From: Natronococcus occultus SP4
Lineage (GTDB): Archaea; Halobacteriota; Halobacteria; Halobacteriales; Natrialbaceae
Length of the DNA: 64,000 nt
NCBI RefSeq assembly: GCF_000328685.1
Contig: NC_019974.1
Coordinates: forward strand, 735,001 to 799,000
Reading direction: 5' to 3'
Part shown: one piece after another, positions 1-8,533 of the stretch
Layout of the letters: the number at the start of each line of letters is the position of its first letter
Numbering within the stretch: position 1 is the first letter of the stretch
Made by a program: the position numbers and the translations under genes
The notes under the pieces: generated by a model
The model's database searches: none
Seen by the model: the letters and a program-made list of their open reading frames with translations, nothing else
Told to the model about the DNA's origin: nothing

Positions 1-182
1 CGGTCGCCCGACCCGAGCGCGAGGACGTCCTCGCGATCGGTAATGCGGGCTCGTACGGCTACGAGCTGGCCAGCCAGTTCCACTCCCAGCCCCGGCCCGC
101 CGAAGTGGCACTGGAGGACGGCCAGTCCCGCGTCGTCCGTCGGCGCGAGAGCCTCGAGGACGTGACGCGGGTCGAACAGTAG
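1..182 (+). CDS. lysA: Diaminopimelate decarboxylase, C-terminal end (partial)
   Basis: Only the last 59 codons are inside the window; the reading frame begins at base 3 and stops at TAG 180-182. The peptide has the C-terminal signature of PLP-dependent, group IV decarboxylases: a GSYGYELASQFHSQPRP stretch, where the Tyr after Gly-Ser is the residue that in this family contacts PLP and substrate across the dimer interface. LysA makes lysine from meso-diaminopimelate. An M20 peptidase that could act in the same pathway lies about 590 bases downstream on the same strand, which supports the call. The upstream part cannot be judged. Confidence 0.85.
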   Translation, partial: VARPEREDVLAIGNAGSYGYELASQFHSQPRPAEVALEDGQSRVVRRRESLEDVTRVEQ

Positions 183-267
183 CCCCGACCGCAATCGAAA
201 TCGGACTGTACGCCCATCCTACCGGTCCCCTGATAGCTTTAGGCGACTGGAGCCCGTCGATCGGCGT

Positions 268-681
268 ATGAGCACTGTGACCGATCGACAGTCGAGTCGA
301 GAGACGAGACTTCCTATCCCCCGGGTGGCCGGACTCGCGGCGGTGGTCGGCGCCTGGATCTTCTGGTCGGGCGTCTTCCTGACGGGCTTTGGCTGGATCG
401 TTACGAACAACGTTCTGGTCGGGGCCGTCATCGCCACGCTGGCGGCCTACACTGCGGCCCGTCCGACGGGCGGGCGGCTCCCGTCGCTCGCGGGACCGCT
501 GGTGATCGCGATCCTCGGCGTCTGGACCGTGGCGGCGCCGTTTTTCTTCGGGATCGAGACGGGAGTCTTGTTCTGGAGCAACATCGTCGCGGGCGCGCTC
601 GTGGCGGTGCTTGCGGTCGGTAGCCTCTACGGCGTGGTCACGGGAACGGGGACGTCGGCGAGCCCGGCGGGCCGTTCGTGA
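268..681 (+). CDS. SPW-repeat-like integral membrane protein
   Basis: 137 residues with a short charged N-terminus followed by four hydrophobic segments, at roughly residues 21-42, 46-62, 74-93 and 100-123. Two halves look alike, each with a Trp-rich turn (WIFWSGVFL and FWSNIVAGAL), which recalls the SPW motif family of small membrane proteins. Function is unknown in that family. It lies between lysA and the M20 peptidase on the same strand but with gaps of about 85 bases, so cotranscription is possible and not shown. The family call is from motif memory only. Confidence 0.6.
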   Translation: MSTVTDRQSSRETRLPIPRVAGLAAVVGAWIFWSGVFLTGFGWIVTNNVLVGAVIATLAAYTAARPTGGRLPSLAGPLVIAILGVWTVAAPFFFGIETGVLFWSNIVAGALVAVLAVGSLYGVVTGTGTSASPAGRS

Positions 682-768
682 AGCGTCACCGTGCCGAACC
701 GCGAACGCGGGGCTTATGGCCTGTCGTTCGGAACCTGTCGGTAGCGACGTACCGTCGCCCGACACCCT

Positions 769-1845
769 ATGAGCTTCGATATCACCACCTTCCATGCCGA
801 GGCCGTCCGCACCCCCTCCCACGAGGACGTCGGGGCGATGCGCGACCTGCTACTCGAGACGCTTCGCAAGGCCGGCCACGAGCCCGAGGTCGACGCCCGC
901 GGGAACGTGTTGGCAACCCGCGGGGACGACGACGGCCCCCACTACGTGCTCAACACCCACTTCGACACCGTCGCCCCCCACGTCCCTTACGAGCGCGACG
1001 GCGACGTCGTCTCCGGACGTGGCGCCTGCGACGCGAAAGGACCCCTCGCCGCCCTGCTGGCGGCCTTTCTCCGCGTGGAGCCGACCGCGGGGCGGCTCAC
1101 ACTGGCGCTGACCCCCGACGAGGAGACGCTGATGACCGGCGCGGCCTCCCTGCAGGAGACGCTGTCGGCGGACGGCTACGTCGTCGGCGAGCCGACGGAC
1201 CTCGACGTCTGTACCGCCGCCCGTGGACAGTGTGAAGGGACCGTAACGATCGAGGGGGAGGCCGGCCACGCGGCGAGCGTCCCCGCCGAGCGAAACCCGG
1301 TGTTCGGCGCCGCCGACGTCCTCGAGGCCCTGCGGTGTTACGACGAGGACGTCGGCCCGGACGCCGACCCGGTGCTGGGCGAGCCGAAGCTCACGGCGTC
1401 GGGACTCGAGGCCGGCGACGCGCCCAACCGCGTCCCGGAACGCTGTCGGATCACGTTCGACCGACGGAACGTCCCGCCCGAGACCAGTGACTCGTTTCGC
1501 GAGAATCTCGAGTCGCACCTCGCGGCGCGCACACCCGAGGGGCGCTCCGTTTCGGTCGAGCTGATCCGGCCCGACACCCCGTTCCCGGATCCGTTCGTCA
1601 CCGACGAGGACGAGCCGCTCGTCCGAACGCTCGCGGACGCCAGTGGGGGAGTGGTTCGCCCCTTCGGGGCGGCGACCGAGGCTTCCTTCTTCGCGACGGA
1701 CGCGCCGACGGTCGTCTTCGGACCGGGCGTGCTGGCCGACGAGGCGGGTGCGGTCGCTCACGCCGAGCGAGAGTACGTCCGACTCCCCGAGCTCGAGGCC
1801 GCGGCCGACGCCGTCGAACGGACCCTCGAGACGCTGCTGGGGTGA
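769..1845 (+). CDS. M20 family metallopeptidase, DapE/ArgE-like
   Basis: 358 residues, the normal length for the family. Metal-site motifs are present: THFDTV (His64 and Asp66), GRGACDAKG with its bridging Asp near residue 89, TPDEETLMTG with the catalytic Glu pair, and a late His region near the C-terminus (VAHAE). The enzyme should hydrolyse an amide bond of an acylated amino acid using two zinc ions in the cytoplasm. Proximity to lysA suggests succinyl-diaminopimelate desuccinylase activity or a related step in lysine synthesis, but ArgE- or LysK-type substrates cannot be excluded from sequence. The ATG at 769 follows the upstream gene by 87 bases. Confidence 0.8.
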   Translation: MSFDITTFHAEAVRTPSHEDVGAMRDLLLETLRKAGHEPEVDARGNVLATRGDDDGPHYVLNTHFDTVAPHVPYERDGDVVSGRGACDAKGPLAALLAAFLRVEPTAGRLTLALTPDEETLMTGAASLQETLSADGYVVGEPTDLDVCTAARGQCEGTVTIEGEAGHAASVPAERNPVFGAADVLEALRCYDEDVGPDADPVLGEPKLTASGLEAGDAPNRVPERCRITFDRRNVPPETSDSFRENLESHLAARTPEGRSVSVELIRPDTPFPDPFVTDEDEPLVRTLADASGGVVRPFGAATEASFFATDAPTVVFGPGVLADEAGAVAHAEREYVRLPELEAAADAVERTLETLLG

Positions 1846-1895
1846 GCGTTCGGACATAACACTATTTGTCGTCGACGAGAAAGGGAAGATGTCAA

Positions 1896-3800
1896 ATGAG
1901 TGGCGAGAAGGGGAACGGCGTGACTGTCAGCGGTTCCGAGCGCGACGGAGTTCGCGGGGCGCTGTCGCTGCGGGAGCAGGCGATGGACGAAGCTCCAGTG
2001 GGGATCCTGATTACCGATCCGAGTCAGCCTGACAACCCGATTACGTACGCCAACCAGGGGTTCGTTCGACTCACCGGCTACCCCCGTGAGGAGGCGGTTG
2101 GTCGGAACTGCCGGTTTCTGCAGGGGGACGAAACCGCCCAGGAGCCGGTCGACCGGATGCGGACGGCGATCGACGCCGGCGAGCGCGTCACCGTCGAGCT
2201 GTTGAACTACCGTCGCGACGGCGAGCCGTTCTGGAACCGGGTCACCGTCGCCCCGCTTTTCGACGGCGACGAGCTCACCCACTTCGTCGGAATCCAGCAG
2301 GACGTCACCGAGCGCAAGCGACGAGAGCGCGACCTCGAGCACGAGCGGGAGTTCGTCGAACAGGGACTCGACGTCCTGGACGACGTCTTCTACGTGATCG
2401 GAACCGACGGCCAGCTCCGGCGCTGGAACGAGCGACTCCGGACGGTGACCGGGTACACCGACGCGCAGATCGCCGAGATGGACGCCGTCGAGTTCGTCCC
2501 GCCAGCAGAGCGTGACCGGATCCGGGAGTCGATGGCGGAGACGCTGGACGGCGACTCCAACCCGATCGAGTCGGCGCTGCTGACCGCCGACGGCGAGCGG
2601 ATCCCCTACGAGTTCACCGGCGCGCGACTGACCGGTCCCGACGACGACCTGATCGGGATCGTCGGCATCGGACGAGACGTCACCGAACGAACCCGTCGCC
2701 GGACCGTTCTCGAGTCGCTCCACGGGATCGCGACCGCGCTCCAGACCGAGGACTCGGTCGACGCCGTCTGCGAGCGAACGGTTGACGCGGCGGCCGACGT
2801 CCTCGAGTTCGACCTCTGTTCATTGCTGTTGCGTGAGGGCGAGTGGCTGGTGCCGCGGGCGACCTCGGCCGATGCCCCCGCGGACGGCAGCCGACCGATG
2901 CGGCTCGATCAGGGGCTTGCCGGCAAGACCGTTCGAACCGGAGAGTCCTACCTCGTTGGCGAAATCACTCCCGAGGACGATGTCGATCCAGCGAAGGAGT
3001 ACTATCGGTCGGGCTTTAGCGTTCCCGTCGGCCAGGACGGCGTCTTTCAGGCGGCAAGCGCCGAACCGGACGCGTTCGACCGCCAAGACGTCGAGTTCGC
3101 CGAACTGCTCGTGAGCCACGCCGCAAACGCGATCGATCGGATCGAGCGCGAGGACGCCCTCGAGCGTCAGAACGAACGGCTCTCGGAGTTCGCAAGCATC
3201 GTCTCCCACGACCTCCGTAACCCGCTGAACGTCGCCACTGGGCGGCTCGAGCTCGCTCGCGAGGAGGGCGAGGACGACCACCTCGAGGCCGTCGAGCGGG
3301 CCCACACACGCATGGCGACGCTGATCGACGACCTCCTGGCGCTCGCCCGAGAGGGCGAGGCCGTCCTCGAGCCCGAACCCGTCGACGTCGCCGAACTCGT
3401 CGCCGACTGTTGGCAGACCGTCGAGACCCGGGACGCCGACCTCACCGTCGAGACTGATCGGACGATCCTGGCCGATCCGGACCGACTCAAGCGGCTGCTC
3501 GAGAACCTCGTCCGCAACGCCGTCGAGCACGCCGGGCCCGACGTGACCGTGACGGTCGGCGAGCTCGAGAACGGGATCTACCTCGAGGACGACGGCCCCG
3601 GAATCGCACCGGCCGAACGCGAGGCGGTCTTCGAGACGGGATACTCGAACTCGCGGGACGGCACCGGGTTCGGACTGGGGATCGTCGAGCGGATCGCCGA
3701 CGCCCACGGCTGGACCGTTACTGCGACGGAGGGTGCCGACGGCGGGGCGCGCTTCGAGCTGACGGGCCTCGAGTTCGCGGAGTCGTCGTCCGGAGTGTGA
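1896..3800 (+). CDS. LOV/PAS-PAS-GAF sensor histidine kinase
   Basis: 634 residues from ATG 1896; a TTG 30 bases upstream is in frame but less likely. Order: PAS 1 (about 28-140), PAS 2 (about 150-265), GAF (about 270-415), HisKA with SHDLRNP and phosphoacceptor His438, then HATPase with N, G1 and G2 boxes (NLVRNAVEH, EDDGPGI, GTGFGLGI). PAS 1 has the full LOV signature GRNCRFLQ with Cys72, then NYRRDGEPFWN and FVGIQQDVT, the residues that bind flavin and form the light-driven Cys adduct in known LOV proteins. It has no membrane segment, so it should be cytosolic. No response regulator is adjacent, as is common for haloarchaeal kinases. Blue-light sensing is inferred. Confidence 0.9.
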   Translation: MSGEKGNGVTVSGSERDGVRGALSLREQAMDEAPVGILITDPSQPDNPITYANQGFVRLTGYPREEAVGRNCRFLQGDETAQEPVDRMRTAIDAGERVTVELLNYRRDGEPFWNRVTVAPLFDGDELTHFVGIQQDVTERKRRERDLEHEREFVEQGLDVLDDVFYVIGTDGQLRRWNERLRTVTGYTDAQIAEMDAVEFVPPAERDRIRESMAETLDGDSNPIESALLTADGERIPYEFTGARLTGPDDDLIGIVGIGRDVTERTRRRTVLESLHGIATALQTEDSVDAVCERTVDAAADVLEFDLCSLLLREGEWLVPRATSADAPADGSRPMRLDQGLAGKTVRTGESYLVGEITPEDDVDPAKEYYRSGFSVPVGQDGVFQAASAEPDAFDRQDVEFAELLVSHAANAIDRIEREDALERQNERLSEFASIVSHDLRNPLNVATGRLELAREEGEDDHLEAVERAHTRMATLIDDLLALAREGEAVLEPEPVDVAELVADCWQTVETRDADLTVETDRTILADPDRLKRLLENLVRNAVEHAGPDVTVTVGELENGIYLEDDGPGIAPAEREAVFETGYSNSRDGTGFGLGIVERIADAHGWTVTATEGADGGARFELTGLEFAESSSGV

Positions 3801-3827
3801 TCGCCGACGCCTACACGATGGAACGAC

Positions 3828-3926
3828 TTACCACTGCGTCGAGATGTACAACAGGATGATCATACAGACGATCCCGATCAGAAAGAGCAGGACCGTCGCG
3901 ATTTCCGGAAAGAGCGCCTCGAACAT
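3828..3926 (-). CDS. Small single-span membrane protein (32 aa)
   Basis: An ATG at 3926 opens a 32-residue frame, MFEALFPEIATVLLFLIGIV onward, ending YISTQW. It is almost entirely one hydrophobic helix with a short acidic N-terminus and no charged tail. It lies between the histidine kinase and purB, transcribed toward the kinase end. The frame is short, but its hydrophobic pattern and clean boundaries look like a real small haloarchaeal membrane protein. No function can be assigned. Confidence 0.55.
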   Translation of the reverse strand: MFEALFPEIATVLLFLIGIVCMIILLYISTQW

Positions 3927-3977
3927 AGCCGAGGGTTCGCGGCCACCGCCCAAATCAGTACTGATCGGGGCGCGGTA

Positions 3978-5363
3978 CTACTGGCGGGTCCCGACCAGGT
4001 CGTCGGCGACGCCCGTGTAGCCGGCAGGTGTCAGCTCGCGAAGCTCCGTCCGGACGTCCTCGTCGACCTCGAGGTCGTCGAACAGGTCCTGAAAGTCCGC
4101 GAGGGTCACGTCTCGCCCACGGGTGAGGTCCTTGACCCGCTCGTAGGCGTCTTCCTGGCCCTCCCGACGCAGAATCGTCTGGACGGCCTCGCCGATGATC
4201 TCGGGGGTGTCCTCGAGCTCCTCGCGAATCACCTGCTCGTTGGGAACGACCTTCTCGAGGCCCGCGGCGGCCTTCTCGTAGCCGATCAGACAGTGAGCGA
4301 GGGCGGCGCCCATGTTTCGTTTGACCGTCGAGTCCGAGAGATCCCGCTGGAGTCGCGAGGTCGTCACGTAGTCCGCGAGGAAAGTTAGATCGGCGTTGGC
4401 CTTCGAGAGGTTCCCCTCGCTGTTCTCGAAGTCGATCGGGTTGACCTTGTGGGGCATCGTCGAGGAGCCGGTCTCGCCCGCGACGGCCTCCTGGCCGAGG
4501 TAGCGATCGGAGACGTAGAGCCACATGTCCAGATCGAGATCCAACAGGACGTCGTTGGCGCCGCGGACGGCGTCGAACAGCGCCGCGAGGTCGTCACAGG
4601 GGTTTACCTGGGTCGTCAGCGGCGTGAACTCGAGGCCCAGCCCCGTAACGAACTCCTCGGCGAAGGCGGGCCAGTCGACGTCGGGGTAGGCCGCGACGTG
4701 GGCCGCGTAGGTGCCCGAGGCCCCGCCGAGCTTGCCCGCGAGGTCGTCCGCCGCGTCCCGAATCCGCCCCGTCGCCCGACCCAGCCGGGCCGCGTAGACG
4801 GCCAGCTCCTTGCCGAACGTCGTCGGCGTCGCGGGCTGGCCGTGGGTGCGAGCGAGCATCGGCAGGTCGCGGTGCTCGCGGGCCATCCCCGTGAGCGTCT
4901 CCCGGACGTCGTACAGGGTCGGCAACAGCACCTCGTCGACGGCCTCGGCGAGCAACAGCCGGTGGGCGAGGTTGTTGACGTCCTCGCTCGTCAGCCCGAA
5001 ATGGATCCAGGGGCCGGCGTCGCTGCCCTCGGGAAGGCGATGTCGAACGAAGTACTCGACAGCCTTCACGTCGTGGTTCGTCGCCTCGAACTCGCCGTAG
5101 CCGTCGGTCTCGAGGGTCTTGATCAGTCGGGCGTCCTCCTCGGCGAAGTGTTTGTACAGGCCCCGCAGGTGTTCGCGCTCCTCCAGGGAGAGCGCTAGCG
5201 GTGTCGCCTCCAGCTCCGCGAGGGCGATCAGGTACTCGACCTCGACGCGGACTCGGGCCCGCATCAGCGCGGCCTCGCTGGCGTACGGCGAGAGTCGCTC
5301 CGTTCGGCCCGCGTAGCGGCCGTCGATCGGCGAGACGGCGTACAGCGCGTTGGTGTCGGTCAT
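3978..5363 (-). CDS. purB: Adenylosuccinate lyase
   Basis: 461 residues. PurB splits SAICAR to AICAR and adenylosuccinate to AMP, releasing fumarate, in purine synthesis. The fumarase/aspartase superfamily signature GSSTMPHKVNPIDFEN is near residue 300, and the N-terminus SPIDGRYAGR is typical of PurB. TSEDVNN and TMPHK carry catalytic residues. The frame stays open far upstream, antisense to purHN, but the ATG at 5363 matches the conserved N-terminus. It is divergent from purHN across a 168-base spacer, so the two purine genes may share control. Confidence 0.95.
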   Translation of the reverse strand: MTDTNALYAVSPIDGRYAGRTERLSPYASEAALMRARVRVEVEYLIALAELEATPLALSLEEREHLRGLYKHFAEEDARLIKTLETDGYGEFEATNHDVKAVEYFVRHRLPEGSDAGPWIHFGLTSEDVNNLAHRLLLAEAVDEVLLPTLYDVRETLTGMAREHRDLPMLARTHGQPATPTTFGKELAVYAARLGRATGRIRDAADDLAGKLGGASGTYAAHVAAYPDVDWPAFAEEFVTGLGLEFTPLTTQVNPCDDLAALFDAVRGANDVLLDLDLDMWLYVSDRYLGQEAVAGETGSSTMPHKVNPIDFENSEGNLSKANADLTFLADYVTTSRLQRDLSDSTVKRNMGAALAHCLIGYEKAAAGLEKVVPNEQVIREELEDTPEIIGEAVQTILRREGQEDAYERVKDLTRGRDVTLADFQDLFDDLEVDEDVRTELRELTPAGYTGVADDLVGTRQ

Positions 5364-5531
5364 CGTTCCGACCCTTTCCAGCGCGGTGCAAAAACGTATC
5401 GAAACGGGGAGCCACGACTGTGCATACTTCGGAGGTTCGAAGCCGAAATACTGCCGTAGTAATCCTCGATTGTGCATAACTCGACGGCCGAGACCGCAAC
5501 GGCTTTCCCCTTCGCGGTCAGGGATTCGACC
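5364..5531. promoter_or_regulatory. Divergent purB/purHN promoter region
   Basis: This 168-base spacer separates the two ATGs. It is more AT-rich than its flanks and holds two direct copies of TGTGCATA (5419-5426 and 5471-5478, 52 bases apart) plus a small inverted repeat CTTCG/CGAAG at about 5428-5444. These are candidate binding sites for purine control, seen only as repeats; no regulator is identified. Confidence 0.35.
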
Positions 5532-7169
5532 ATGACCAGAATCGCCGGACTGGCCGGCAACCGAGGACGGAACCTGTTGAACGTCGCCGACCGTCGCCCC
5601 GGCGGGGCCGAGCTGGCGGTCGTCCTCACCGACGACGAGGACGCACCCGTCCTCGAGGACGCGGCCGAGCGCGGGATTCCAACCGAGGTCGTCCCTCTCG
5701 AAGACGGAATGGGCCGTCGCGAGCACGAGCAGGCGGTCACCGAGGCGCTCGCCGACCACGCGTTCGACCTGGTCTGTCTGGACGGCTACATGCGGATCCT
5801 CTCGGATACCTTCCTCGAGGCCCAGCCGACAACGTTGAACGTCCACCCCTCGCTGCTGCCTGCCTTCCCCGGCACGGACGCCTGGGGCGACGCGCTCGAG
5901 GCGGGCGTCTCGGTCACGGGCTGTACGGTCCACGTCGTCACCGACGCAACCGACGCGGACGGCGAGGTCATCGAGACGGAGGTCGACGCGGGCCCAATCG
6001 TCACCCAGGAGCCGGTCCCGATCTACGAGGGCGACGACGAGGACCAGCTGAAGGAACGCGTCCTCTACGAGGGCGAGTTCCGGGCGTATCCGCGGGCGGT
6101 GAAGTGGTTCGCCGAGGACGCCGTCGACGTGGACCTCGAGGCGGGCGAGGTGACGGTCGACGCCGACGTCTCGAGCCCGGAGGACGCGGCCCACGACGGA
6201 CTGCCCGCGCGGCGACTCGTCTCGAACGACCGCGCTGCCACGCTCCGGTACGGCGAGAACCCCCACCAGAACGCCGCGGTGTACGCCGACTACACCTGCG
6301 ACGAGGCAAGCGTCGTCCACGCCGACCAGTTGAACGAGGGCGCGAAGGCGCTGTCGTACAACAACTACAACGACGCCGACGGCGCCCTGAACCTCGTCAA
6401 AGAGTTCGACGAGCCCGCGGCCGCGGTGATCAAACACACGAACCCTGCGGGCTGTGCGACGGCCGACACTCTCACGGCGGCATACGAGCGAGCGCTCTCG
6501 ACGGATCCGATGAGCGCTTTCGGGGGTATCGTCGCCCTCAACCGGGAGTGTGACGCCGCGACCGCCGAGCTAGTGATCGACTCGTTCAAGGAGGTCGTCG
6601 TCGCGCCGGGCTACACCGAGGACGCCCTCGAGGTCCTCCGCGAGAAGGAGAACCTGCGGGTGCTGGACGTCGGCGAGATCGGGGCGTCGACCGAGCGGTT
6701 CACCGAGAAGCCGCTGGTTGGCGGTCGCCTCGTCCAGGAGCGGGACTTCCAGTCGATCTCGGCCGAGGACTTCGAGGTCGTCACCGAGCGCGAGCCGACC
6801 GAGGTGGAACTCGAGTCGATGGTGTTCGCCTGGCAGACGCTGAAACACGTCAAGTCAAACGGGATCCTCCTCGCACAGGGCACCGAGACCGTCGGCGTCG
6901 GGATGGGACAGGTCTCCCGGGTCGACGCGGTCCGGCTCGCGGCGATGAAGGCCGACGAGCACGCGGAGGGGAAAAACGCCGAGGGCGCCGTGATGGCCTC
7001 CGACGCGTTCTTCCCGTTCCCCGACGGCATCGAGGAGGCCGCCGAGGCGGGGATCGAGGCCGTGATCCAGCCCGGCGGCTCGGTCAACGACGAGGACGTC
7101 ATCGAGGCCGCAGACGAGCACGGGATGGCGATGGCGTTTACCGGCCAGCGCAGTTTCCGCCACGATTAG
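5532..7169 (+). CDS. purHN: Fused GAR formyltransferase / AICAR formyltransferase
   Basis: 545 residues. The N-terminal domain (about 1-200) is a PurN-type glycinamide ribonucleotide transformylase: GRNLLNVADRR near the start, and LNVHPSLLPAFPG followed by VSVTGCTVHVV with the conserved HPSLLP. The C-terminal domain (about 225-545) is the AICAR transformylase half of PurH, with LRYGENPHQNAAVY, KHTNPAGCA and AFGGIVALN. The IMP cyclohydrolase half of bacterial PurH is missing, as expected for haloarchaea, which use another cyclohydrolase. Start ATG 5532 gives MTRIAGLAG. The last 42 bases of the gene are copied 146 bases downstream. Confidence 0.92.
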   Translation: MTRIAGLAGNRGRNLLNVADRRPGGAELAVVLTDDEDAPVLEDAAERGIPTEVVPLEDGMGRREHEQAVTEALADHAFDLVCLDGYMRILSDTFLEAQPTTLNVHPSLLPAFPGTDAWGDALEAGVSVTGCTVHVVTDATDADGEVIETEVDAGPIVTQEPVPIYEGDDEDQLKERVLYEGEFRAYPRAVKWFAEDAVDVDLEAGEVTVDADVSSPEDAAHDGLPARRLVSNDRAATLRYGENPHQNAAVYADYTCDEASVVHADQLNEGAKALSYNNYNDADGALNLVKEFDEPAAAVIKHTNPAGCATADTLTAAYERALSTDPMSAFGGIVALNRECDAATAELVIDSFKEVVVAPGYTEDALEVLREKENLRVLDVGEIGASTERFTEKPLVGGRLVQERDFQSISAEDFEVVTEREPTEVELESMVFAWQTLKHVKSNGILLAQGTETVGVGMGQVSRVDAVRLAAMKADEHAEGKNAEGAVMASDAFFPFPDGIEEAAEAGIEAVIQPGGSVNDEDVIEAADEHGMAMAFTGQRSFRHD

Positions 7170-7178
7170 CAGCCGCGA
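7128..7178 (+). repeat. 51-bp direct repeat, copy 1 (3' end of purHN)
   Basis: Bases 7128-7178, covering the last codons and stop of purHN and nine following bases, recur exactly at 7274-7324. This copy is the functional gene end. Confidence 0.95.
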
Positions 7179-7273
7179 GCGAGCGAAGCGAGTGAGCGGA
7201 TTTTTGGTCCAGATTTTTCGGCGAGTGGCGGACGAACGAAGTGAGGGAGCCCGAGTCGAAAAAGGTGGATGCC

Positions 7274-7324
7274 GCGATGGCGTTTACCGGCCAGCGCAGT
7301 TTCCGCCACGATTAGCAGCCGCGA
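7274..7324 (+). repeat. 51-bp direct repeat, copy 2 (orphan purHN end)
   Basis: Exact copy of 7128-7178, including the purHN stop codon, but not attached to a gene. It implies a past duplication or insertion event that copied the purHN terminus. Confidence 0.95.
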
Positions 7325-7459
7325 ACGGGGCTAGGTTTTTGCGCGGGCGCGGAACTGGAGACGCGGGCCGCGCGAACGAGAGCGTTTGAACAGCGGGATG
7401 CTGAACGTGAACGGAGGCTACTTTCCTGGCTCAGCTGAGGCCAGAACGGGAGTCCACGC

Positions 7460-7490
7460 TGAGTCTCACCGCTTTAGCGGTGGGTAGCTC
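7460..7490 (+). mobile_element. IS1341-like right-end remnant
   Basis: A perfect ACCGC-TTTA-GCGGT hairpin (7468-7481) is followed by GGGTAGCTCA. The same layout, stem then GGGGTAGTTCA, closes the tnpB remnant at 27640-27660 on the other strand. This suggests an old end of a TnpB-type element with no gene left. Support is by pattern only. Confidence 0.4.
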
Positions 7491-7553
7491 AATCAGTAAG
7501 GCTGAAAAGCCAACAAATTTCCACCAGCTCTGTGTTGAAGTCGAACACCTGAA

Positions 7554-7805
7554 TCAGAGCTCTCCCTGAAGTGGTTCTACTTCCACCTCTTCCCCCTGTA
7601 CGACCACCTCCAAACCTGCGTATTCGAACGCCACTTGGGTGCCTGTTTCGGATCCATTAAAAAGCGTATTCAATGCGTCTGGATCCACGGATTCGTATAG
7701 TGGCGGGAGGTTCAGTGGGTCACTGTCGGTTGCTCCTGCTACGGCTTCGATTACAGCGATTACTGGCGTACTTTGGTTGTGCTCTACCAATCCCGTTGTC
7801 ATCAC
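7554..7805 (-). CDS. HalOD1 output domain protein
   Basis: 83 residues. The pattern VIEAVAGATDSDPLNLPPLY, then YESVDPDALNTLF, is the hallmark of the HalOD1 domain, a short haloarchaeal domain found alone or at the end of sensor and regulator proteins. It is thought to act as a signalling output module; no activity is known. It lies 53 bases downstream of the Bat-type HTH gene on the same strand, so the two may form one unit. Its DNA is less GC-rich than the window average, consistent with the accessory nature of this island. Confidence 0.75.
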   Translation of the reverse strand: MMTTGLVEHNQSTPVIAVIEAVAGATDSDPLNLPPLYESVDPDALNTLFNGSETGTQVAFEYAGLEVVVQGEEVEVEPLQGEL

Positions 7806-7858
7806 TTGATAGTCGACCGTGGTCGTCCGTATTTCGCGGGCCTCACCCTCTTCGGTGT

Positions 7859-8533
7859 TTATATAGACCCTTCTTGGGCCAACGTCTGAAGAAGCAGTGT
7901 TTGCTGTCCACGCCGAAGACGAGTTGACAGAGCAGATGTAGAGATACCGAGTTCCTCGGCGACCTCATCCATCGTTGTCTCCCTCGGTATATGGAAATAC
8001 CCTTTCTCGAGGGCAGTAAGAAGAGCCTCCTTTTGCCCGGACGTAATACCGTATCGGCTTTCAAATCCTCCGTCACTTTCCGACGGTTTTTCTTCGTAGA
8101 GGTTGAGTAATTCGAATCGGCGATCTCGTTCGAGACAGGCCTCTCGCAACCGCACAATGGCATCGCGTGATGGAAATCGAGCTAAAACCTCTTCCCGTTC
8201 AGCCGTCGCAGTAATACTAATAAGCGTTATGTCGTGTTCTACTGAAACTGAATGGACTGTTTGGCGCTGCCCCTCATCCGACAGCTTTAGCCGATAGAGA
8301 CGTTTCTCCGGCAATTCGGTTAGGGAATCATAGCTATCGATTGTCGGATCCGCAGCGAGCGCGTTTTCAAACTTTTTAAAATCGCCTCCCGTTGCCCAGA
8401 CGATAATCTTCCACGGTTCGTCACCTTTCGAACGGATGTCTTCGAAAAGCAGTTCCATCTCAGGAACGCGTTCCAGAGCAGCCTGTCCCGGCGGTGGACC
8501 TACTTCCGCTTTCCCTATAAGGCCCATCAGCAT
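7859..8533 (-). CDS. Bat-type HTH-10 transcriptional regulator
   Basis: 224 residues. The C-terminal part (about 165-215) has the HTH_10 layout of the bacterio-opsin activator family: YGITSGQKEALLTALEKGYF, then a helix-turn-helix (EVAEELGISTSALSTRLRRG). The N-terminal 160 residues match the regulatory region of these proteins, with an ERDRRFELLNLY-type segment before the HTH. The likely role is DNA binding in response to an unknown signal. A TATA-like element on the minus strand near 8573-8583 fits the start at 8533. The gene is relatively AT-rich. A second, divergent family member is at 28594-29250. Confidence 0.85.
   Translation of the reverse strand: MLMGLIGKAEVGPPPGQAALERVPEMELLFEDIRSKGDEPWKIIVWATGGDFKKFENALAADPTIDSYDSLTELPEKRLYRLKLSDEGQRQTVHSVSVEHDITLISITATAEREEVLARFPSRDAIVRLREACLERDRRFELLNLYEEKPSESDGGFESRYGITSGQKEALLTALEKGYFHIPRETTMDEVAEELGISTSALSTRLRRGQQTLLLQTLAQEGSI

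Larger units (their letters stand above)
7170..7553. other. Gene-free accessory junction after purHN
   Basis: No convincing gene is seen in these 384 bases. The stretch holds the interspersed motif GAGCGAAGCGAGTGAGC (about 7180-7196), the second copy of the purHN end (7274-7324), a CTCAGCTGAG palindrome (7430-7439), and a hairpin resembling an insertion-sequence end (7468-7481). From about 7490 onward the base composition turns distinctly AT-richer than the rest of the window. Confidence 0.7.

Noticed and set aside
5364-6437. Extension of the purB frame upstream of its ATG
   Set aside because: The conserved PurB N-terminus begins at ATG 5363; the extension is antisense to purHN.
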